Positions 1 to 8,923 are shown, numbered from the stretch's first letter. The stretch: 64,000 nucleotides of DNA from Billgrantia tianxiuensis (GCF_009834345.1 NZ_CP035042.1:4154001-4218000), one strand, 5' to 3'. Notes: generated by a model not told the origin, from the sequence alone. Made by a program: numbers and translations.

Positions 1-118
1 CGTACTCTTCATGTGCATGGCGGTCGTAGCTGAAGTCGCTCAGCGATGCCTGGAGCACTGTCACTCCGGGTATCTGCCGGCTTTTGTAGTAGTCGAACCG
101 ACTGGATTGCTTGGCCAT
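1..118 (-). CDS. AraC-family regulator, N-terminal fragment (runs off window)
   Basis: Only the first 39 codons are inside the window; the gene continues beyond base 1. The start is an ATG at 116-118, preceded on the minus strand by an excellent AGGGAGGT ribosome-binding site. The visible residues end in SYDRHAHEEY, which resembles the cupin-type sensor domain at the N-terminus of AraC-family activators, where a conserved H-x-H-E-E-Y stretch is common. The DNA-binding half lies outside the window. The regulator call is inferred from this short motif and cannot be tested here. Confidence 0.55.
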   Translation of the reverse strand, partial: MAKQSSRFDYYKSRQIPGVTVLQASLSDFSYDRHAHEEY

Positions 119-197
119 GCCACACCTCCCTGAACGCCACTATGGCATAGCTTAGGCCCAGCCCAGGACGGGAGCTTGGACATTATTGCGGAAATGG

Positions 198-1130
198 CTA
201 GCGGTTATCGGCGGCCGGAGCCATACCCATGCCAGCCTGAACATCTGGCGCCTTCATCAGGTCGATGAAGGCGCGCAGCGCCGCGGGTACGTGGCGATGC
301 CCAGGGTAGTAGAGCATCAAGCCGGGGTATGGTGGGCTCCACGCTTCGAGCAGCGCCACGAGCTGGCCCGAGGCGAGGCGTTCGCCGGCCACGATTTCGG
401 GAACGTAGGCAATGCCGAGGCCGTCGGCTGCCGCTTCGACCATGAGTTCGTTGTCGTCAAGCGTCAGCGCGCCGGGAACGTCGATGGCGATCTCCTGCCC
501 TCGCCGCTCGAACTCCCAGCGGTAGCGCTTGCCGCTGGGCAGCCGCTGGCGGATGCAGCGATGCTTGTGCAGATCGTCGGGAACGCCGGGCGTGCCGAAT
601 CGATGCAGGTACTCCGGCGAGGCCACCGCCAGGAAGCGCATGGCACCGCCCAGCTTCACCGCGATCATGTCTTGGGGTACCGCCTCGCCCAGCCGGACCC
701 CAGCATCGAAGCCCTGTTCGACGATGTCTACGAGGCGCCCTTCGCTGACGAGATCGAGCTCCACCGCCGGATAGCGACGTAGATAAGCCGGCACGACATG
801 GGCAAGCAGCAGTCGAGCCGCTGCCCTGCTGGCGTTGATGCGCAGCACGCCGCCGGGTTCGCCGCGGTCGTCGGCGAGGGTATCCAGCGTGGCGTTCAGT
901 TCACTCAAGGTCGGTGTGATACGCGCCAGGAACCGGCCGCCGGCATCGGTCAGGGAAACGCTGCGGGTAGTGCGGTGTAGCAGCCGCACGCCGAGTTGTT
1001 CTTCCAGATGCCGCATTCGGTGGCTCAGCGCCGAGCGCGAGACCCCGATGACATCGGCTGCGCGCCGAAAGCTGCGCTCGGCAGCCACCACCGCGAAAGC
1101 TTCCAGGTCGGCCAGTGTCGGCTTGGTCAT
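198..1130 (-). CDS. LysR-family transcriptional regulator
   Basis: A 310-residue protein of normal LysR length. The N-terminal winged helix-turn-helix (about residues 5-65) shows the family pattern SFRRAADVIGVSRSALSHRM followed by LEEQLGVRLLHRTTRSVSLT. The rest is a substrate-binding type effector domain of the CrgA/YafC-like branch. It is divergent from the short-chain dehydrogenase at 1236 across about 105 bp, the classic arrangement in which a LysR protein controls its neighbour. The ATG at 1130 gives the full HTH. The effector is unknown. Confidence 0.9.
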   Translation of the reverse strand: MTKPTLADLEAFAVVAAERSFRRAADVIGVSRSALSHRMRHLEEQLGVRLLHRTTRSVSLTDAGGRFLARITPTLSELNATLDTLADDRGEPGGVLRINASRAAARLLLAHVVPAYLRRYPAVELDLVSEGRLVDIVEQGFDAGVRLGEAVPQDMIAVKLGGAMRFLAVASPEYLHRFGTPGVPDDLHKHRCIRQRLPSGKRYRWEFERRGQEIAIDVPGALTLDDNELMVEAAADGLGIAYVPEIVAGERLASGQLVALLEAWSPPYPGLMLYYPGHRHVPAALRAFIDLMKAPDVQAGMGMAPAADNR

Positions 1131-1235
1131 TAGTGAAATCCTCTCACGAGTTCATACCACAGTAGCCTACTTCTTCATTCCAATCGGGAGCGCCACCATG
1201 GAGCCGTCAATCCACCCGAAGGAAGGAACGGAACG

Positions 1236-2063
1236 ATGAGCAAGACATGGTTGATTACCGGAGCATCCTCGGGCCTCGGCCGACTGATGACGGAACGTCT
1301 GCTGGCGCGTGGCGATCGCGTGGTTGCCACGCTGCGCCGGGAAGGCGTGCTCGACGAACTGCAGCAGGCCCATGGCGAACGCCTGCTGGTGCTGAAACTC
1401 GATCTTACCGATGTGGCTGGGATCCGCGAGGTCACAAGACAGGCCTTCGAGCGTATGGAAAGGATCGATGTGGTGGTGTCCAATGCCGGCTACGGGCTCT
1501 TCGGTGCCGCCGAAGAACTCAGCGATGAGCAGATCGATCACCAGATCGCCACTAACCTCACCGGCTCGATTCAGTTGATCCGCGCGGCGCTGCCCCACCT
1601 GCGCGCCCAAGACGGCGGACGCATCGTACAGGTCTCCTCCGAAGGCGGCCAGAAGGCCTACCCCAACTTCTCGCTCTATCACGCCACCAAGTGGGGCATC
1701 GAGGGCTTCGTCGAAGCGACGGCGCAGGACGTGGCGCCGTTCGGGATCGACTTCATCATTGTCGAACCGGGCCCCACCGCGACCGACTTCGCCGCAGGGC
1801 TCGTGCGCGGAGCGCCGATGAGCGCCTATGACGCAACGCCGGCGGGCGATGTCAGGCGCGCCCTGGCAGATGGCAGCTTCGAGATAAAAGGCGATGCCGC
1901 CAGGACGGTAGACGCCATGATCGCTGCCGCCGACGCGGCGAAGCCGCCATTGCGGCTGGCACTCGGCAGCACGGCATATTCGGGCATCAAGCAGGCGTTG
2001 GAAGAGCGCCTCCGCATGCTCGAGGCACAGCGCGACGTGGCCTTTTCTGCCGATGTCGATTGA
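1236..2063 (+). CDS. Short-chain dehydrogenase/reductase (classical SDR)
   Basis: A 275-residue cytoplasmic NAD(P)-dependent oxidoreductase. It has the Rossmann glycine motif TGASSGLG near residue 8, the NAG motif (VSNAGYG) near residue 85, and the catalytic Tyr-x-x-x-Lys in YHATK near residue 150. The start ATG follows an AAGGAAGG ribosome-binding site. The extended C-terminal segment (about 80 residues after the active site) is typical of SDRs acting on ketones or aldehydes of unknown identity. It is divergent from a LysR regulator and is followed by a strong hairpin, so it is probably a single-gene transcript under that regulator. Confidence 0.88.
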   Translation: MSKTWLITGASSGLGRLMTERLLARGDRVVATLRREGVLDELQQAHGERLLVLKLDLTDVAGIREVTRQAFERMERIDVVVSNAGYGLFGAAEELSDEQIDHQIATNLTGSIQLIRAALPHLRAQDGGRIVQVSSEGGQKAYPNFSLYHATKWGIEGFVEATAQDVAPFGIDFIIVEPGPTATDFAAGLVRGAPMSAYDATPAGDVRRALADGSFEIKGDAARTVDAMIAAADAAKPPLRLALGSTAYSGIKQALEERLRMLEAQRDVAFSADVD

Positions 2064-2089
2064 GTCGAGCCAATGTCGTGAGTCCCTAC

Positions 2090-2125
2090 AGGAGCCGCCT
2101 CGGCAAGCACGCCGAGGCGGCTCCT
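2090..2125 (+). terminator. Strong 15-bp hairpin after the SDR gene
   Basis: AGGAGCCGCCTCGGC (2090-2104) is a perfect inverted repeat of 2111-2125, with a six-base loop. It begins 26 bp after the SDR stop. There is no T-run after it, so it may act as a stem-dependent terminator or as an mRNA 3'-end stabiliser. Confidence 0.65.
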
Positions 2126-2197
2126 TGCGGCCGCATGGGAAGCCGAATGCGAATCGCACGCGAAGATAATATCAAGCAGCTGAATTTAAAGGAAAAA

Positions 2198-2226
2198 TTG
2201 ACCAGCCCTTCGACTCGCACTAGGAT
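2198..2226 (+). promoter_or_regulatory. Sigma-70-like promoter of the ferritin gene
   Basis: TTGACC (2198-2203) and TAGGAT (2221-2226) are separated by exactly 17 bases, 38 bp before the ferritin start codon. The region just upstream (2161-2197) is clearly AT-richer than its surroundings. No convincing Fur box was recognised by eye. Confidence 0.5.
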
Positions 2227-2263
2227 AGGCCGATCACCACCCTCGGCTAATACAGGGAACCCC

Positions 2264-2731
2264 ATGAAAGGCAACCAAGACATCATCGACGCCTTGAACG
2301 GCCTGCTGGCGGCGGAACTCGCCGCCATGGACCAGTACTTCATTCATTCCGAAATGTACGCCGACTGGGGGCTCACCAAGCTTTATGAGCGCATCGCCCA
2401 CGAGTTCGACGACGAGAAGGGCCATGCCAAGCAGTTGATCGAGCGAATCCTGTTCCTGGAAGGAAAACCCGACATGCATACCCGCACCCCGGTGCGCGTC
2501 GGCCAGGATGTGGAGGAGATGCTCGCCAACGATCTGCAGCTCGAATACGAGGTGGGCGACGCCCTGAAGGAAGCCATTGCCCTGTGCGAGCGGGAGCGCG
2601 ACTTCCAGACCCGTAACGTGCTGCTGGGATTGCTGGCCGATACCGAAGAAGATCATGCCTACTGGCTCGAGCAGCAGCTGCGACTGATCAAGATGCTGGG
2701 CAAACCGAACTACCTCCTCTCGCAGATGTAA
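2264..2731 (+). CDS. Bacterioferritin-type ferritin lacking the haem-ligand methionine
   Basis: A 155-residue iron-storage protein that should form a 24-mer shell. Ferroxidase ligands are in place: E18, E51, H54, E94, and E128/H131 in a C-terminal EEDH motif. In classical haem-binding Bfr, residue 52 is the axial Met; here the stretch reads DDEKGH, with Lys52. The protein therefore resembles the non-haem FtnA (formerly BfrA) type of Pseudomonas, with which it shares the ending TEEDHAYWLEQQL. The ATG at 2264 is chosen because the family starts MKG and a sigma-70-like promoter lies just upstream. No bacterioferritin-associated ferredoxin gene is adjacent. Confidence 0.92.
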   Translation: MKGNQDIIDALNGLLAAELAAMDQYFIHSEMYADWGLTKLYERIAHEFDDEKGHAKQLIERILFLEGKPDMHTRTPVRVGQDVEEMLANDLQLEYEVGDALKEAIALCERERDFQTRNVLLGLLADTEEDHAYWLEQQLRLIKMLGKPNYLLSQM

Positions 2732-2797
2732 GCCCGGGGCGCCCTGGCGATGTCGCCATGCTAAGCTCGAGTTCTTAGCTCGATAACGGAATGGCGC

Positions 2798-3322
2798 ATG
2801 GACGAGATCGGACTCCGGTGGCTGCTGGGCCAGGGCGTCAGCCTGGTGGCGCTGACCCTGTGCCTGGTCGCCTTCGCCAGCAAGCGCGACGACCGCCTGT
2901 TCGTCCTGCTGCTGTTCGCCAACGTGGCCTTCGCGGCACAGTTCGCCCTGTTCGAGAGCTGGGTGGCCTCCGGCATCTCGGCACTGATCGTGCTGCGCAT
3001 CGCCCTGGTGCGCCGCTTTCCTCGCAACCGTGCCGTCATGCTGGCCATGCTGCTCGCCACCGTGGCGGTCGCCCTAGCGACCTGGAGCGGCCCGCGGGAC
3101 ATCCCAGCCTTGGCCGCGGGCCTGCTCGGCACCTACGGCATGTTCATGCTACGCGGCATTCCCATGCGCATCGCGCTGGCCGCGGCGGCGCTGTGCTGGG
3201 TGGCCAGCAACCTGCTGGCGGGCTCCATCGGCGGCACCATCGCCGAAAGCCTGATCTTTCTGACCAACGTGATCACCATGCTGCGCCTGCGGCGCGAGGC
3301 GCGGTTGCAGTACATGGGCTGA
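2798..3322 (+). CDS. YgjV-family inner-membrane protein
   Basis: A 174-residue, very hydrophobic protein with about six predicted membrane segments and short loops. The pattern of an N-terminal helix, a KRDDR-type turn, then repeated helices ending in TNVITMLRLRREARL matches the Imp-YgjV family, whose function is unknown. The start ATG at 2798 has only a weak ribosome-binding site. A short inverted repeat (GCTAAG 2760-2765, CTTAGC 2774-2779) precedes the gene. Confidence 0.7.
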   Translation: MDEIGLRWLLGQGVSLVALTLCLVAFASKRDDRLFVLLLFANVAFAAQFALFESWVASGISALIVLRIALVRRFPRNRAVMLAMLLATVAVALATWSGPRDIPALAAGLLGTYGMFMLRGIPMRIALAAAALCWVASNLLAGSIGGTIAESLIFLTNVITMLRLRREARLQYMG

Positions 3323-3414
3323 GGCCGAACGAGTTCCAGCCCAACTGTCGAAACCGCCCCGGCCCATCCGATACAGGAGAGTACATTCCCTCTTCCAGTC
3401 AGAAGGAGCTTTCC

Positions 3415-3828
3415 ATGTCGCGCATGATCTTCGTGAACCTGCCCGTTGCCGATCTCGAAAAGTCGATGGCGTTCTACGAGGCGCTCGGTTTTACCAACAA
3501 CCCGAACTTCAGCGATGAAACGGCGGCGTGCATGGTGCTGAGCGAAACGATCCACGTGATGCTGCTCACCCATGCCAAGTGGCGCATCTTCACCGACCGC
3601 CCGATTCCGCCGACCGACTCCAGCGAGGTGATGCTGGCCCTCTCCTGCGAGAGCCGCGCAGCGGTGGATACCATGATCGAGACGGTCGGCACCAATGGCG
3701 GCACGGCCGACATCAACCCGCGGCAAGATCATGGCTTCATGTACGGCCGCTCCCTGGCAGACCCCGATGGACACGTCTGGGAGTCATTCTGGATGGACCC
3801 GGCGGCCATACCCCCAACTGCAGAATGA
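3415..3828 (+). CDS. VOC-superfamily (glyoxalase/bleomycin-resistance fold) protein
   Basis: A 137-residue single-domain protein. It begins with the VOC signature of a short strand, then VADLEKSMAFYEALGF, and ends with SLADPDGHVWESFWMD, where the DPDGHxWE motif supplies a conserved metal-ligand Glu. Members are lactoylglutathione-lyase-like or extradiol-type enzymes or binding proteins; the substrate cannot be read from the sequence. The start ATG follows AGAAGGAGCT, an almost ideal ribosome-binding site, which excludes the longer upstream frame. Confidence 0.85.
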   Translation: MSRMIFVNLPVADLEKSMAFYEALGFTNNPNFSDETAACMVLSETIHVMLLTHAKWRIFTDRPIPPTDSSEVMLALSCESRAAVDTMIETVGTNGGTADINPRQDHGFMYGRSLADPDGHVWESFWMDPAAIPPTAE

Positions 3829-3845
3829 GCAGCGTCATTGAAGAC

Positions 3846-3862
3846 GGCGGCCATCGGCCGCC
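3846..3862 (+). terminator. Hairpin after the VOC gene
   Basis: GGCGGCC (3846-3852) and GGCCGCC (3856-3862) form a 7-bp GC stem with a three-base loop, 18 bp after the stop codon. The tail that follows is only moderately T-rich (TTATGCCGTTAT), so termination strength is uncertain. Confidence 0.45.
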
Positions 3863-3942
3863 TTATGCCGTTATGGCTTGTAGCGAGTCAGTGCGATACC
3901 GCATGCCTTGGCACCCTCCAGTACGACTTCAGCAAAGGAGCT

Positions 3943-4221
3943 TCATTTACCATCGCGTCCGTTTTCACCACACTCTTCGTCTCCCAAAAGACCTTGCCAT
4001 GGGTCTTCATCCAGACGCTCGGCCCGCTTCGGCCCTTCTCTCAATAGTGCCTGTACAGCATACAATTTCTTTAATGGGATCAGCATAAGTCTGGCATTGA
4101 GCCCATCCGCAGCCAGCTCGAGCGTATCCAGACGCGGGGCACCACCACACTCAAGCCGTTGATATTGCTGACGTACCATGCCGGCCCGGTCGGTGATGTC
4201 CTGCTGGGTGAAGTGCAGCGC
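3943..4221 (-). pseudogene. Truncated XRE (helix-turn-helix) regulator remnant
   Basis: The 498-bp gap between the VOC and ABM genes holds this open stretch and a hairpin. Read on the minus strand, it encodes FTQQDITDRAGMVRQQYQRL followed by a PRLDTLELAADGL segment, which is the core and third helix of a HipB/XRE-type domain. A tail with DPWQGLLGDEE is typical of short antitoxin-like regulators. There is no start codon or ribosome-binding site in front of the homologous part; the frame runs back into sequence that is antisense to the ABM gene. The first helix of the domain appears to be lost. No toxin partner is adjacent. I read it as a decaying fragment, not an expressed gene. Confidence 0.5.
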
Positions 4222-4239
4222 CTTTCCAGCCCCCACCCC

Positions 4240-4263
4240 ACCTTGCCCCGCCGCGGGCAAGGT
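4240..4263. repeat. Perfect 9-bp inverted repeat at the 5' edge of the XRE remnant
   Basis: ACCTTGCCC (4240-4248) and GGGCAAGGT (4255-4263) flank a six-base loop, sitting between the broken XRE frame and the ABM start. It has no T-tail on either strand. It could be a REP-like intergenic palindrome or a leader hairpin of the ABM mRNA. Confidence 0.5.
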
Positions 4264-4326
4264 GTCATCGTCACTCTTCAGGCTGTACCCACCAGGCCAC
4301 CGCCACCACATCCAAGGAGAGTCGCT

Positions 4327-4659
4327 GTGTTCATTGCCATGAACCGTTTCCGGGTCAACCCCGAGAGGGTGGAAGAGTTCGAGCAGATCTGGCTGGAGCG
4401 CGAGACCCATCTGCAGGGGCTGCCCGGCTTCGTCGAGTTCCACATGCTGCGCGGCCCTGAAGAGGAGGATCACGTGCTCTACGCCTCGCATACCGTGTGG
4501 CGCTCACGCGAGGATTTCGAGGCCTGGACCCACTCCGAGGCATTTCGCAAGGCGCATGCCAATGCCGGCCAGAGCCGTCGCGAGGGGCTGTACCTGGGTC
4601 CGCCGAAATTCGAGGGCTTCGAGGTCATCCAGACGGTAGGCGACGCCAGCCAACGCTGA
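4327..4659 (+). CDS. Antibiotic biosynthesis monooxygenase (ABM)-domain protein, HmoA/IsdG-like
   Basis: A 110-residue protein of the dimeric alpha-beta ABM fold. It starts at a GTG six bases after AAGGAGA, giving the family N-terminus MFIAMNRFRV. Conserved features include a HLQGLPGFVEFHMLRG strand-turn, HTVWRSREDFEAWTHSEAFRKAH, and a C-terminal FEVIQTV strand. This pattern is shared with haem-degrading monooxygenases of the HmoA/IsdG type, so haem or a quinone-like substrate is possible, but the reaction is not established here. A second, unrelated-looking ABM protein is encoded at 32148-32483. Confidence 0.8.
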   Translation: MFIAMNRFRVNPERVEEFEQIWLERETHLQGLPGFVEFHMLRGPEEEDHVLYASHTVWRSREDFEAWTHSEAFRKAHANAGQSRREGLYLGPPKFEGFEVIQTVGDASQR

Positions 4660-4678
4660 CTCCTGTCCGCGCGTCCGG

Positions 4679-5665
4679 CTATCTATCGCTGACTCTCTCG
4701 GCCCGCTTGCGCTTCCTCCCCCGCCGTTCCAGCACCAGGAACATCAGGAAAGCCACCGCCAGCGGCAGCAGGAAGTAGAGGGCGCGGTAGCCGATCAGCG
4801 CGGCAAGGATCTCGCTCGTTGCAAGGCGATGCTGGAGCAGAGCGAGGAAGACCGCTTCCAGCACGCCGAGGCCGGCAGGTATGTGGGTGATCACCCCGGC
4901 GATGGCACTGATCAGCAGGATGCCGAGAACGCTGGGAAAGAACACCTCCTCCGGCAGCAGCAGGTAGATCAGCGTAGCCATCAGCGACCAGTTCGCCGCT
5001 CCCAGCGCTGCTTGCATCAGCGCCAGCTTGAGCGGGGGCAGGACGATCTCGTGGCCTCGTACATGCCATACGCGTCGCTTGGAGAAGCGACAGGCGAGCA
5101 GGTAGGCCAACGAGGCGCCCAGCAATCCAAAGCCGATGATTTGAAGGCCCGTGGCGCCGATCTCCCACGCTCGCGGCAGTTCGAGCAGGCGAAATGAGAA
5201 GATGGTACCGGCGAGGAGCATGTAGCCCAGCCAGTTGGCGATCAGGCTGATGCTGAGCACACGGGTCACGGTGCCCACCCCGAGGCCCAGGCGGGTGTAG
5301 AGCCGGTAGCGCATGGCCAGGCTGCCGACCCAAGCGCCCAGGTTGAGGTTGAAGGCGTAACAGACGAAGGCAACCTCGAGGACTTGCCGGACCGACAGCT
5401 CGTGCCCGGTGTACCTCTTGCCCAGCAGGTCGTAGCTGCTGAACGCGACATAACTAGCGACGGCAATGACCAACCCGCCCGCCAGGGTCAGCAGGCTGTA
5501 GCCTCTTAGGGTCTCGGCCACCGCCGGCCAGTCGACGTTTCTGATGAGCGAGAACAGCAGCACGACCACCAGCACGAAGAACGCCAGGGTGACGATGCGC
5601 TTTGCCCAGCCGAGCCAGCGTTGGCGTGAGCGGGACCTGTGCGTTGCGGAAGCGTTCATAGGCAT
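4679..5665 (-). CDS. ybhN: YbhN-type UPF0104 membrane protein (LPG synthase transmembrane fold)
   Basis: A 328-residue protein with about eight membrane segments of the lysylphosphatidylglycerol-synthase transmembrane family. Recognisable pieces are the N-terminal hydrophobic segment at about residues 22-45, AGVITHIPAGLGVLEAVFLAL near residue 250 (the family's glycine-rich motif) and a basic C-terminus. The start lies 7 bp after the clsB stop. The order ybhP, clsB, ybhN is the same as in Escherichia coli. Its role is presumably in phospholipid handling at the inner membrane, inferred from the family and operon. Confidence 0.85.
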   Translation of the reverse strand: MPMNASATHRSRSRQRWLGWAKRIVTLAFFVLVVVLLFSLIRNVDWPAVAETLRGYSLLTLAGGLVIAVASYVAFSSYDLLGKRYTGHELSVRQVLEVAFVCYAFNLNLGAWVGSLAMRYRLYTRLGLGVGTVTRVLSISLIANWLGYMLLAGTIFSFRLLELPRAWEIGATGLQIIGFGLLGASLAYLLACRFSKRRVWHVRGHEIVLPPLKLALMQAALGAANWSLMATLIYLLLPEEVFFPSVLGILLISAIAGVITHIPAGLGVLEAVFLALLQHRLATSEILAALIGYRALYFLLPLAVAFLMFLVLERRGRKRKRAERVSDR

Positions 5666-5672
5666 CCTTGCT

Positions 5673-6884
5673 TCAGTGCAGTTCCTGTTCGTTGTCCTGC
5701 TTCTGGGCCTGAGGGGTTGGTGTCAGCGGCTCGAGCCTCGGGGTGTGGCCCGGTTGCCAGCCCACGCTGACCGGGAAGTGGCGCAGGAAATGGTAGCTCA
5801 CGAACATTAGCGGAGCCCGCCACCAGCGCCCCCTTTCCGCCGCTTCGGGAGTAACCATGTGGCAGCTGTTCTCGATCAGCTCCATCAGGTGATCGTGGAT
5901 CTTGCGATTGAGCTTGGCATCGCGAATAAACAGGTTGGCTTCCAGGTTCAGCGAGAGGCTGAGCGGATCGAGATTGCTCGACCCTACCGTGGCCCATTCG
6001 TCATCGGCGATGGCAATCTTGGCGTGCAGGGGCCGCTCCTTGTACTCGTAGATATGGATGCCGTCCTTGAGCAGGTAGCTGTACAGCGAGCTGGAGAACA
6101 TCCTGGCCCAGGGCATGTCGGGCCGGCCCTGCAGGATCAGCACCACCTCGACACCCCGCCGGGCCGCATTGCGCAGCTCACGCCAGATACGGTAGCTGGG
6201 AAAGAAATAGGCATTGGCGATCACCAGCCGCGACCTGGCCGTACGAATCGCCTGTAGATAGTGATCTTCGATGTCGGTGCGGTGTCGGTGATTGTCGCGG
6301 ATGGCCATACGCATGGCGGCCTGCCCCACCGGTGGCGTTTCCGCCAGGGTTTCCGGCAACCCCCGCACGGCCTGGTGTTCCAGCAGCAGCGCCCTGGCGG
6401 TGCGGCGGATGTCCTCGACGATTGGCCCCCGCACGCGAATGCCGTAGTCCTGCTTGCCCATGGCGTATGCCTCGGGCAGGTGGTCCCAGCCGAAGTTGAT
6501 CCCGCTGATGTAGGCCACCTCACCGTCCACCACCACGATCTTGCGGTGCAAGCGGCGGAACAGGTTGGTGCGCACGCCGAGGCGACGGGGTTGTGGGTCG
6601 TAGATATGCATGTGTACCCCGGCCTCAGTCAGCTCGGCGACGTATTCATCCCCAAGGTCCGCCGTGCCGTAGCCGTCCACCGTGACTTCGATACGCACCT
6701 GCCGCGCCGCGGCTTCGAGCAGGGCCTCCTTCAGCGCCTGGCCGACCTCATCGTCGAAGATAATGAAGGTCTCGATCAGGATTTCCCGACGCGCCGAGCG
6801 AATCGCCTCGAACACATCGGGAAAGTACTCGCTGCCATTGATCAACAATTCGGCGTCGTTGCCTTCCTTCCACTGGAATTTCAC
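5673..6884 (-). CDS. clsB: Cardiolipin synthase B (phospholipase D family)
   Basis: A 403-residue protein with two HKD (HxKxxxxD) active-site motifs: [20 protein letters not shown] in the first half and [20 protein letters not shown] in the second. ClsB condenses phosphatidylglycerol with another phospholipid to make cardiolipin at the membrane. The start is a GTG at 6884 whose last two bases overlap the stop of ybhP (GTGA), and it gives the family N-terminus MKFQWKEGN. An upstream in-frame ATG at 7010 lies inside ybhP and is rejected. The overlap implies translational coupling. Confidence 0.92.
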   Translation of the reverse strand: MKFQWKEGNDAELLINGSEYFPDVFEAIRSARREILIETFIIFDDEVGQALKEALLEAAARQVRIEVTVDGYGTADLGDEYVAELTEAGVHMHIYDPQPRRLGVRTNLFRRLHRKIVVVDGEVAYISGINFGWDHLPEAYAMGKQDYGIRVRGPIVEDIRRTARALLLEHQAVRGLPETLAETPPVGQAAMRMAIRDNHRHRTDIEDHYLQAIRTARSRLVIANAYFFPSYRIWRELRNAARRGVEVVLILQGRPDMPWARMFSSSLYSYLLKDGIHIYEYKERPLHAKIAIADDEWATVGSSNLDPLSLSLNLEANLFIRDAKLNRKIHDHLMELIENSCHMVTPEAAERGRWWRAPLMFVSYHFLRHFPVSVGWQPGHTPRLEPLTPTPQAQKQDNEQELH

Positions 6885-7669
6885 AAGCCTATCTCTGCAA
6901 TGAGGGGAACATGATCGGAGAGATGCGACCACGGCTTTCGATAGAGGGCGCGGGGGTTGCGACATACGGCATTGCGCACGTAGATACGATCGAGGCGCAG
7001 CAATGGCCAATGCGCCGGGAACGTTTTCGCCGGTCGTCCATGACAGTGCACGAACGCTTCATGCAGCCCGCATTCGGCCAGCACCCTGTCGGCCTTCAAC
7101 TGCCAGTCGTTGAAGTCTCCCGCCACGATGACCGCTTTATCCTCGGGTATCGTGTCCAGTAGCTCGCACAGCAATTTGAGCTGGCGCAGGCGATGCTTGT
7201 GGCGCAGCCCAAGATGCACGCAGATCGCATGCACCGTGGGCTGTCCGGGAACCGCCAACTGGCAGTGAAGAAGCCCGCGTCTTTCGGTGCCGTGGATGGA
7301 GACATCCCTGTTTTCGTACTGAAGGATCGGGTAGCGGGACAGCAGCGCATTGCCATGATCGCCGTGGGGATAGACGGCGTTGCGGCCATAGGCGAATTCC
7401 GGCCACATGGTATCGGCCAGGTATTCGTACTGCGGCACGTCCGGCCAGTCGCGGTAGCGCAGGGGGTGTTTCTTGTGCTCGCCATGCACCTCCTGGAGGA
7501 ACACCATGTCGGCGGAGAGCGTGGTCACGGCGTCACGCAGCTCCGGCAGGATATGACGACGATTGAACACGTTGAAGCCCTTGTGCACGTTGATCGTCAT
7601 GACCTGCAGAGACGCTATGGGCACTGCCTGTTGCAGTTCCTGTTGCGGCTTCCGTTCCGTCACACTCAC
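6881..7669 (-). CDS. ybhP: YbhP-family endonuclease/exonuclease/phosphatase protein
   Basis: A 262-residue protein of the Mg-dependent EEP superfamily. Motifs in order are [12 protein letters not shown] (metal-binding Glu), [29 protein letters not shown] and SDHVPL (catalytic Asp-His). The GTG at 7669 is preferred because AAAGGG lies nine bases ahead and the length matches E. coli YbhP; a TTG at 7699 is the alternative. It is the first gene of the ybhP-clsB-ybhN operon, so a phospholipid-related phosphodiesterase role is likely but unproven. Confidence 0.85.
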   Translation of the reverse strand: MSVTERKPQQELQQAVPIASLQVMTINVHKGFNVFNRRHILPELRDAVTTLSADMVFLQEVHGEHKKHPLRYRDWPDVPQYEYLADTMWPEFAYGRNAVYPHGDHGNALLSRYPILQYENRDVSIHGTERRGLLHCQLAVPGQPTVHAICVHLGLRHKHRLRQLKLLCELLDTIPEDKAVIVAGDFNDWQLKADRVLAECGLHEAFVHCHGRPAKTFPAHWPLLRLDRIYVRNAVCRNPRALYRKPWSHLSDHVPLIAEIGL

Positions 7670-7690
7670 TGCCAATATCCCTTTCCCACC

Positions 7691-7719
7691 ATTAGACAAG
7701 GCCCACGATTAGACAAGGC
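7691..7719. repeat. Two direct copies of ATTAGACAAGGC
   Basis: The 12-mer occurs at 7691-7702 and 7708-7719 (17-bp period), just upstream of the ybhP start. It may be a duplicated regulator site or simple local duplication; no function can be assigned. Confidence 0.6.
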
Positions 7720-7886
7720 ACCTCCGGCCACTCAATCAAAAGAAAGCTTAGCAGTGGATGAAGGTGCCTGCTTCTGACGACAGAACGCCGCGAGTCCCAC
7801 GCGACAAGCGAAGACGGTGCGGAGGGAAAAAGGAGCACGGCGATACGTGGCGGTGTCTCGCCATGCTCGGAATCGCTGTCGGCGGG

Positions 7887-8923
7887 CTACGGCTTGCCCT
7901 CACCGCCCGTGGCGCCGTAGTCCTGGCCAGTGGCGTAGCTGGATTCCTGCGAGGCCAGCAGCACGTAGACGCCAGCGAGCTCCACCGGCTGGCCGGGCCG
8001 CCCCATGGGCGTGTCCTGACCGAACGAGGCGACGTTCTCCTGGGGCTGGCCGCCGCTGGGCTGCAGCGCTGTCCAGAACGGGCCGGGCGACACGGCATTG
8101 ACGCGAATGCCCCGGTCGGCGAGCTGCTTGGCCAACGATTTGCTGAAGTTGGTGATGGCCGCCTTGGTCATCGAGTAATCGACGAGAATCTCCGGCGGGT
8201 CGTAGGTCACCACTGAGGAGGTATTGATGATCGAAGCGCCCTCCTCGAGATGCGGAAGCGCGGCCTTGGTAATCCAGAACATCGCGTAGAGGTTGGTCTT
8301 CATGGTGGCATCGAAGTCTTCGGTGCTGATGTCCGTGATCGACTCGGCCCATTGCTGACGTGCGGCATTGTTGACCAGGATGTCGAGCCCGCCGAGCTGC
8401 TCCACGGCCGATTCAACCAGCTCTTGGCAGAACGCCTCATCGCGGATGTCTCCGGGAATGGCGACTGCCGTGCGCCCTTCCGCCTCGATCAGCTCGATCA
8501 CCTCGCGGGCATCCGGCTCCTCCACCTCCAGATAGTTGATCGCCACGTCGGCGCCCTCGCGAGCGTAGGCAATGGCTGCCGCCCGGCCGATACCGGAGTC
8601 GCCGCCGGTGATCAGCGCCTTGCGACCGTTCAGGCGCCCGCTACCGCGGTAACTCTCTTCGCCGTGGTCCGGCCGCGGCTCCATCTCGCCGGCCAGGCCC
8701 GGCCACTCCTGGGGCTGTTCGGGAAACGGCGGCCGGGGTACTGCTCGAGAGGGTTCTGCTTTTGGGCGAGGGGGTTGTCGCCCGCGGCGCTGCGTTCGGC
8801 CGAGGCCTGGCCAGCGCCGTTCTGCTGGCCGAAGGCAGGCGCGGCAACCGCTGCCGCCATACCGCTGGCCAGGCCACCGACGAACTTGCGACGTGCGGGG
8901 TCGTGGGAACGATCGGGCTCCAT
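7887..8923 (-). CDS. Tat-exported short-chain dehydrogenase (YghA/stress-protein-39 type), frameshifted
   Basis: The SDR domain (TGGDSGIG glycine motif, NNAARQQW, catalytic YSMTK) is open from 8684 to 7887. The natural start is the ATG at 8923, behind AAAGGAGGT, and gives a twin-arginine signal (RRKFVGGLASG). The two parts are out of frame by one base at the run GGGG 8735-8738. One extra base there would join NPLEQYP to PRPPFPEQPQEWPGLAGEM, the usual pre-domain of this SDR family, giving 345 residues. Most likely a sequencing deletion; otherwise a recent pseudogene. The Tat signal implies a folded, cofactor-loaded oxidoreductase in the periplasm. Confidence 0.82.
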
